NCBI GenBank assembly: GCA_963725655.1
Contig: CAVRYY010000001.1
Span: 496,001-560,000, forward strand
Length of the DNA stretch: 64,000 bases
Direction: 5' to 3'
Source of the DNA: CAVRXT01 sp963725655
GTDB taxonomy: Bacteria > Acidobacteriota > Terriglobia > Acidiferrales > UBA7541
Position numbers and translations under genes: made by a program. The notes beneath the pieces were generated by a model. That model had not been told where the DNA came from. It searched no databases and worked only from the letters and a program-made list of their open reading frames with translations. Numbering within the stretch: position 1 is the stretch's first letter; every line of letters starts with the position of its first letter. This document shows, in pieces, positions 59,347 through 64,000 of the stretch.

Positions 59347-60015
59347 TCAGGCGGTGGCGGCTCTTTGCCGTGACGCCGGATGGGCGATTCGGGACGGTTT
59401 GGAGTTTCCGTTCTTCGACTTGCCCGGTTTGTCCCACCCGCCCATGGTGAGCGCGACGGCCATGCAGGCTTGGCGCAATTCATCGGCTACGGAGCGGTTA
59501 ACCATGGCGCGGGCCACGACCATGCCGCCGACGCACAAAGCAGCGATGCCCTGAGCGGTGGCCCGGCGCGGTCGGCCATGGTGGATGGAGCTGCGCTCGA
59601 GAACGCTGACCATGGCCTGAAACACAGTCTCGAAGGCGCGCTTGGCGGTTGCGCCGCTGCGGGCGACGTCGGTCGGAAGCGCGACCATGGGGCAGGAGTT
59701 TTCGACGTCCTCGAAATGCTGTTGCGATAAATATGCGCGGACGACTTGCGGGCCTACCTCGGCGGACAACAAATCCACTTCCACACCTTCCCAACAGCTT
59801 TTCCATTCCGGGTCGGTGAAAAAACAGCCCAGGACTTCGGCATAGAGGTCACTCTTGCTGCCGAAATAGCTGTAGAAGCCGCCATGCGTGAGGCCTGCGC
59901 CAGCCATGATTTGGGCGATGGAGACACTCTCGAAGCCGCGGCGATTGAACAGGCGTCGTGCACTCTGAATGATCGTTTTCTTTACTTCGGCGCGGTGACC
60001 GGCGGCGTAAGGCAT
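59347..60015 (-). CDS. TetR family transcriptional regulator
   Basis: A 222-residue repressor-like protein. The N-terminal helix-turn-helix reads RRLFNRRGFESVSIAQIMAG then AGLTHGGFYSYFGSKSDLYA, typical of TetR proteins; the C-terminal ligand domain has the helical pattern of the family (NSCPMVALPTDVARSG). ATG at 60015 has AGGAGGGG a few bases upstream, while the in-frame extension to 60366 has no family content. It is divergent from the AHSA1-like gene, and a near-palindrome lies between them. It probably represses itself and that gene. Confidence 0.88.
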   Translation of the reverse strand: MPYAAGHRAEVKKTIIQSARRLFNRRGFESVSIAQIMAGAGLTHGGFYSYFGSKSDLYAEVLGCFFTDPEWKSCWEGVEVDLLSAEVGPQVVRAYLSQQHFEDVENSCPMVALPTDVARSGATAKRAFETVFQAMVSVLERSSIHHGRPRRATAQGIAALCVGGMVVARAMVNRSVADELRQACMAVALTMGGWDKPGKSKNGNSKPSRIAHPASRQRAATA

Positions 60016-60075
60016 GAGCCCCTCCTGGGCGACGGCGTGGAGTATGGCGCAAAGAGAGTTTAGCGCTCCAGCAAA

Positions 60076-60093
60076 ATATGATCTTGAACATAT
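60076..60093. promoter_or_regulatory. Putative TetR operator
   Basis: ATATGATC-TT-GAACATAT is an 18-base near-palindrome with seven of eight base pairs matched. It lies midway in the 131-base gap between the divergent TetR gene (start 60015) and the AHSA1-like gene (start 60147), the expected place for a TetR-family operator. Confidence 0.55.
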
Positions 60094-60146
60094 CTGATCC
60101 GCGTGGCTAGATGCGGGGATAGCGGGAAGGAATTCAGGAGAACGAT

Positions 60147-60740
60147 ATGAGCGAACGTAGGAGTCTGGCCACGGTAGAGCACAGCGTGCTGGAGAGCGCC
60201 GCGATGGGCGCCGGCGGGAAGGGCACTTTGACGAGGCGGCAAGCGATTGCCAGCGCGGCGATTGCGTTTGGCGGTTTGACGGTGAGTTCGGCGGTTTGGG
60301 CGAGAGCGCAGCAGCCGGAGATGAAGGAAGCTCCCAGCACACCGGCAAACAAAGCACGCACCACAATTCACGAGGAAGTTATTTTCGAGGCCAGCCCGCA
60401 GCGAATCTACGAAGCGCTATTGGATTCAAAACAATTCGCGGCGTTCAGCGGCATGCCGGCGGAGATTGACGCTAAGGCCGGAGGCGCGTTTTCGATGTTT
60501 GGTGGAATGATCGTTGGCCGCAACGTTGAGCTGGTTCCCAAGGTGCGAGTGGTGCAAGCGTGGCGTCCGACGCACTGGGATGCGGGCGCGTATTCGATCG
60601 TCAAGTTCGAATTGAAAGAGAAAGGCGCGGGAAGCACGCTGGTGCTGGATCACAGGGGATTTCCGGAAGGCGAGTTCGACGCGCTTGAAGCAGGGTGGAA
60701 GTCGCACTACTTCGAGCGGCTGAAGAAATATCTCGCTTAG
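60147..60740 (+). CDS. SRPBCC/AHSA1-like protein with Tat signal
   Basis: A 197-residue protein. Residues 28-53 hold a twin-arginine signal (LTRRQAIASAAIAFGGLTVS and AWARAQ). The mature part is an AHSA1-type START fold (TTIHEEVIFEASPQRIYEALL with landmark FEASPQRIYEAL, MPAEIDAKAGGAFSMFGG, VQAWRPTHWDAGAYS, GWKSHYFERLKKYL). Such folds bind hydrophobic ligands; a Tat signal implies export after folding. Long N-terminal region before RR is unusual and a later start is possible (MGAGGKGTL near residue 20). Probably controlled by the neighbouring TetR protein. Confidence 0.8.
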   Translation: MSERRSLATVEHSVLESAAMGAGGKGTLTRRQAIASAAIAFGGLTVSSAVWARAQQPEMKEAPSTPANKARTTIHEEVIFEASPQRIYEALLDSKQFAAFSGMPAEIDAKAGGAFSMFGGMIVGRNVELVPKVRVVQAWRPTHWDAGAYSIVKFELKEKGAGSTLVLDHRGFPEGEFDALEAGWKSHYFERLKKYLA

Positions 60741-60767
60741 CGAGCGGTGAGCGGGCGCAAAGCGCGG

Positions 60768-61823
60768 TTAGGGAGTGGGAGACGGCTGGTGGATCTTGCT
60801 CTGGCGTTCGTAGGGGGCGGATTCGAGGAAGGCGATGGCGGTGAGGCCGCCGACGGAGAGAACGGCAGCGATGGCCAGGGCCTCGACGGGAGGCAATTTC
60901 GGGACCCAAAGTGCAGCCAGGCCGAAGAGGATTCCCAGCGCGTACATGGCCAGGACGGCGCCGCGATGGCCGAAGCCAATATTCGAGAGGCGATGCGCGG
61001 TGTGATCTTTTCCAGGGGAAGTGAAGGGAATCAAGCCGCGGCGGGCGCGGGAAATCGAAACGAGAACGGTGTCGAAGATGGGCACACCAAGAATCAGGAC
61101 GGGAACGAGCCACTTCGCGACGCTGGGGGTCTCTTCCGGGCGAATCTTTAAGCTCAGCGTGGCCATCAAGTAGCCCAGGAACATCGCGCCGCCGTCACCC
61201 ATAAAAATTTTAGCCGGATTGAAATTCCAGCGGAGGAATCCGAGCGCCGCACCGAGGGTAGCCGCGCCGAGAGTGGCGACCAATACTTGACCGGTCTGCA
61301 CCGCGGCGATGGTGAAGAAGCCGGCGGCGACACCGGCGACGCCGGCGCAGAGACCATCCATGTGGTCGAGAATGCTGAAGGCGGCGGTGATTCCGGTTAC
61401 CCAGAAAATGGTGAAGGCGATATCCAGGATCGCGCCGAGCGGCCCGGGAATGAGCGGCGCAAAGACTCGTGCGCGAATGCCGGAAACCAGCAGGAGCACC
61501 GAAGCGATGGGCATGGCCATCAACAATTTGATTTGGTGGTGCAGCAGGCCGCCATCATCGAGAATGCCGACCAAGGCGAGCATGGTGGCGCCCGCGAGAA
61601 TTCCGACAACTTGTCCGATGGGGCCGTGGTGAACCAGCATGACCGCGAGGATCACGCCAATGTAGATGGCCAAGCCGCCGAGCAAGGGAATGGGATTGAC
61701 GTGGACTTTGCGCGGGCCGGGCTTGTCGACTAGTCCGACGTAAAGGGCGAGGCGGCGCACCGGGATGGTGGCGACCAGGGTTGCCAAGAACGCGACACTC
61801 ACGGCTGTGATTTCAGGTTGCAT
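60768..61823 (-). CDS. Polyprenyl-phosphate N-acetylhexosamine-1-phosphate transferase (WecA/TagO/MraY family)
   Basis: A 351-residue inner-membrane enzyme with about ten helices that starts a glycan on undecaprenyl phosphate. Motifs: RKVHVNPIPLLGGLA near residue 39, LVGILDDGGLLHH near 85, FSILDHMDGLCAG near 148 in place of the common N-x-x-N-x-x-DGLD, FMGDGGAMFLGY near 207 and PGKDHTAHRL near 272. This provides a second initiating transferase besides the one at 9612, implying a second lipid-linked glycan. Its ATG lies three bases after the stop of the glycosyltransferase gene upstream, so the two are translationally coupled. Confidence 0.87.
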   Translation of the reverse strand: MQPEITAVSVAFLATLVATIPVRRLALYVGLVDKPGPRKVHVNPIPLLGGLAIYIGVILAVMLVHHGPIGQVVGILAGATMLALVGILDDGGLLHHQIKLLMAMPIASVLLLVSGIRARVFAPLIPGPLGAILDIAFTIFWVTGITAAFSILDHMDGLCAGVAGVAAGFFTIAAVQTGQVLVATLGAATLGAALGFLRWNFNPAKIFMGDGGAMFLGYLMATLSLKIRPEETPSVAKWLVPVLILGVPIFDTVLVSISRARRGLIPFTSPGKDHTAHRLSNIGFGHRGAVLAMYALGILFGLAALWVPKLPPVEALAIAAVLSVGGLTAIAFLESAPYERQSKIHQPSPTP

Positions 61824-61826
61824 GAG

Positions 61827-63107
61827 CTAAAGAGTTGAACCGGCGGGCCGGACGTCCCGCGTGGACGTCGATGGTGCGCGGTTCAAGTTTCCGTCGTCCC
61901 CATTGCGGGACCGCGATTTCGCCGCGTCTTCGAGGACTTCGACGAAGCGGGCCAATTCCCTGACCTTATCATACCTCGCGGACCACTCGAGCGCACGCTG
62001 GCCCATCTGTTCCAAACGCGCAGGATCGTTGCGCAGCGAGCGAACCGCGTCGGCGACCCCCTGCGGATCGTCGGGATGAGCGGTGAGACCGCATCCGGAT
62101 TCGCGGACGATTTGCGCGGCGTCCGTTTCCGGAGTGCTGACCACCAGTACCGGGCGGCCTGCGGCGAGAATCGAATACATTTTGCTGGGCACTACCACGC
62201 CTTCGAGTCCGGGCTTCACGGTAATCACTTGCAGATCGCCGGCAGCCATGACGTTGGGCACCTGGTTGAACGGGCGGAAGGGAAGGAAGCGCACGTTGTC
62301 CAAGCCTTGGGCGGACTCCTGGATGCGCGCGCGATTGGCGCCGTCGCCGACGAAAATCAGGCCGGTGGATTCTTCTTTCAGGAGCGCCGCGGCTTTCACG
62401 AGAGTGGTCCAAGCGCCGTAGAAACCGAGGTTTCCAGCGTGGACCAGGGTGAATTGGAAGCCGCAGCGAATTTCCTGAGTGATCGGGTCGTGGGGCGGTG
62501 GCTGGGGGCCAGCGGCGCCGGTTCCATCGCGAACCACGACCACGCGGGCGGGATCGACGCCTTTGGCGATGATGCGGGCGCGCATGTCTTCGCCGAGCAC
62601 GATCACCCGTGCGGCGCTGCGCAGCGCCCAGCGATGCATGTTTTCCCAGCGCGTTACCCAAGGGCCGGCATTGACGATGTCACCGCCGAGCGCCATGTCC
62701 GGATACATGTCGCGAATGTTGTAGACGAACGGCCGGTTCAGGAGCCCAGCCACCAAGGCGCCGGCAATTCCTTCGATGGGCGGATCCGTCATGGCCAGCA
62801 CCAAGTCGGTGCGCATGCTCAGGGCGTGCGGGACGGCTAGAGCCAGGTAGGAAAGATAATTGGCGACGCGGCGCTTCATTTTATGGCGCGGGTAATCGGT
62901 GGAGCCGACGCATTCGACGGTGACGCCATTGCGGATGGTCGTTCGCAACCATGCGAAGCGGTAGTGGTGCTCCGGGTCGTAGGATGGCCGTCCGGCGACT
63001 ACGGTTACCTGGTGGCGCTGGGCGATAGCTTCAGCCACCATGGCGGCCATCTTGGCGGTGGCGGAAGTGTCTGGCGGGTAATATTCGTTTAACAGAAGGA
63101 CGTGCAA
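61827..63107 (-). CDS. Family 4 glycosyltransferase (WbuB-like)
   Basis: A 426-residue GT-B enzyme. N-terminal domain: VLLLNEYYPPDTSATAKM near residue 3, VTVVAGRPSYDP near 34 and FVYNIRDMYPDMALG near 127. Donor domain: FTLVHAGNLGFYGAW near 222, LIFVGDGANRARIQ near 250 and VVVPSKMYSILAAGRPVLV near 315, with the PSK-Y-LA motif of WbuB-like transferases. The TTG at 63107 has AGGTGA seven bases upstream. It is coupled to the WecA-like gene and follows the carbamoyltransferase by 51 bases, so all three are probably one operon. Sugar not predictable. Confidence 0.87.
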   Translation of the reverse strand: MHVLLLNEYYPPDTSATAKMAAMVAEAIAQRHQVTVVAGRPSYDPEHHYRFAWLRTTIRNGVTVECVGSTDYPRHKMKRRVANYLSYLALAVPHALSMRTDLVLAMTDPPIEGIAGALVAGLLNRPFVYNIRDMYPDMALGGDIVNAGPWVTRWENMHRWALRSAARVIVLGEDMRARIIAKGVDPARVVVVRDGTGAAGPQPPPHDPITQEIRCGFQFTLVHAGNLGFYGAWTTLVKAAALLKEESTGLIFVGDGANRARIQESAQGLDNVRFLPFRPFNQVPNVMAAGDLQVITVKPGLEGVVVPSKMYSILAAGRPVLVVSTPETDAAQIVRESGCGLTAHPDDPQGVADAVRSLRNDPARLEQMGQRALEWSARYDKVRELARFVEVLEDAAKSRSRNGDDGNLNRAPSTSTRDVRPAGSTL

Positions 63108-63158
63108 AGTGGTTCACCTGATTGGGGTGTTTTCGTCCGCGTGCGTTCCGGGAAGGGG

Positions 63159-64000
63159 TTACGCACCGGCGGCCGGGGATTTCTTTTCGAGAATGTGATT
63201 GCCCATTACGAGCACGTCCATTTTGGTGCGCAGGAAACAATCCAGGGCTTCTTCCAAACGGCAGACGATCGGTTCATTTTCGTTGAAGGATGTATTGAGG
63301 AGCACGGGAACGCCGGTCTGGTTGCCGAATTCGCGAATCAAGCGCCAGTACAGCGGATGGTGCTGGCGGCTGACGGTTTGCAGGCGGGCGGTGCCGTCGA
63401 CGTGGGTGGGCGCGGGAATTACAGAGCGCTTTTCCGGGCGCACCGGGTAAGCGAAGGTCATGAACGGCGAAGGATCGGTGCGCTCGAAAAATTCGCCGGT
63501 AGCTTCTTCGATCACCGAGGGAGCGAAGGGGCGGAAGGTTTCGCGGTGCTTGATGCGCTGGTTCAGAATGTCTTTCATGTCGGCGCGGCGAGGATCGGCG
63601 AGGATGCTGCGATTGCCCAGCGCGCGCGGGCCCCATTCGGCGCGACCCTGAAACCAACCGATCACTTTTCCGGCGGCGATGTGTTTGGCGGTTTCCTGCA
63701 ACATGAGTTCTTCGGGGAATTCGTCGATTTTGAGATCGCCATTGGCGACATTGCGGGCGGCGATTAGGCGCGCAACGTCCTGCGGCGCAAAGCCCGGGCC
63801 CCATCCGGCGTGTTCCATGGTAAAGGTGCGGGGATTGCCGAGAACTTCGTGATAGACGGCGTAGGCGGCGCCGACAGCGAGGCCTGCATCGCCCGCGGCG
63901 GGCTGAACGTAGACGCGTTCGAAGGATGAGGCGTCGAAAATTTTGCCGTTGGCGACGCAATTGAAGGCTACGCCGCCGGCGAGGCACAGATTTTTCTGTC
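63159..64000 (-). CDS. Carbamoyltransferase (NodU/CmcH family), 5' end outside the window
   Basis: The C-terminal 280 residues of a second carbamoyltransferase; the frame is open to the window edge. Reading in, NLCLAGGVAFNCVANGKI and VQPAAGDAGLAVGAAYAVYH (cited in pieces) are the standard end of the Kae1-like domain, then IGWFQGRAEWGPRALGNRSI, LADPRRADMKDILNQRIKHRE (landmark RIKHRETFRPFAPS) and VPVLLNTSFNENEPIV complete the family signature. It is closer to the consensus than the paralogue at 55295. It is upstream of the glycosyltransferase and WecA-like genes and likely carbamoylates the same glycan. Confidence 0.88.
   Translation of the reverse strand, partial: QKNLCLAGGVAFNCVANGKIFDASSFERVYVQPAAGDAGLAVGAAYAVYHEVLGNPRTFTMEHAGWGPGFAPQDVARLIAARNVANGDLKIDEFPEELMLQETAKHIAAGKVIGWFQGRAEWGPRALGNRSILADPRRADMKDILNQRIKHRETFRPFAPSVIEEATGEFFERTDPSPFMTFAYPVRPEKRSVIPAPTHVDGTARLQTVSRQHHPLYWRLIREFGNQTGVPVLLNTSFNENEPIVCRLEEALDCFLRTKMDVLVMGNHILEKKSPAAGA

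Overview
The window is high-GC bacterial chromosome dominated by exopolysaccharide (EPS) and cell-surface glycan genes. Gene content and style point to an acidobacterium, probably class Terriglobia: an EPS operon of the exosortase-associated type, a small membrane protein of the Thivi_2564 type, an AHSA1-like protein with a Tat signal, short intergenic hairpins of the GTGGGTGCCCCA type, and frequent TTG/GTG starts behind good Shine-Dalgarno sites. This assignment is inference from gene content; no rRNA, tRNA, CRISPR array or insertion sequence was seen.

Layout. (1) 131-2425, minus strand: a large TPR lipoprotein. (2) 2887-23798, plus strand: a tightly packed EPS operon, often with ATGA overlaps. 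In order it holds a degenerate sigma54-type regulator, outer-membrane export protein, outer-membrane barrel, chain-length protein, secretion-type ATPase, tyrosine autokinase, initiating sugar-phosphate transferase, glycosyltransferases, two deacetylases, polymerase/ligase, two CapK-like adenylating enzymes flanking a methyltransferase, and a flippase. A good -24/-12 (sigma54) promoter match lies just upstream. (3) 23836-33837, minus strand: three paralogous exported beta-helix proteins carrying 3, 11 and 0 Ig-like repeats. (4) 34073-46050, plus strand: a deacetylase-glycosyltransferase fusion, a CelD/BcsL-like acyltransferase, a phosphopantetheinyl transferase and two one-module NRPS proteins (C-A-T-TE and A-T-TE). 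(5) 46051-51095: a loosely packed region of small genes, including two tandem paralogues of an unrecognised Cys-containing membrane-anchored protein with a shared palindromic promoter. (6) 51096-53392: UDP-xylose synthase and UDP-glucose dehydrogenase, convergent. (7) 53611-64000: a second surface-glycan block on the minus strand (YdcF-like protein, two carbamoyltransferases, FAD reductase, WecA-like transferase, glycosyltransferase), interrupted by small regulators and VOC/AHSA1 genes.

How it works together. UDP-glucose dehydrogenase and UDP-xylose synthase would supply nucleotide sugars. The initiating transferase and glycosyltransferases would build a lipid-linked repeat unit, the flippase and polymerase would export and polymerise it, and the chain-length protein, autokinase, ATPase, export protein and barrel would control length and secretion. 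Deacetylases, CapK proteins, the CelD-like protein, carbamoyltransferases and possibly the NRPS pair are candidates for decoration. The beta-helix proteins are candidates for binding or processing the polymer at the surface.

The most unusual element is the self-contained PPTase plus two-NRPS cassette inside the EPS locus. Both terminal thioesterases have Cys where Ser is usual, and the adenylation codes read by eye as Gly-like and Gln-like. The locus resembles exosortase (XrtA) EPS loci, but no exosortase or PEP-CTERM protein is visible here.
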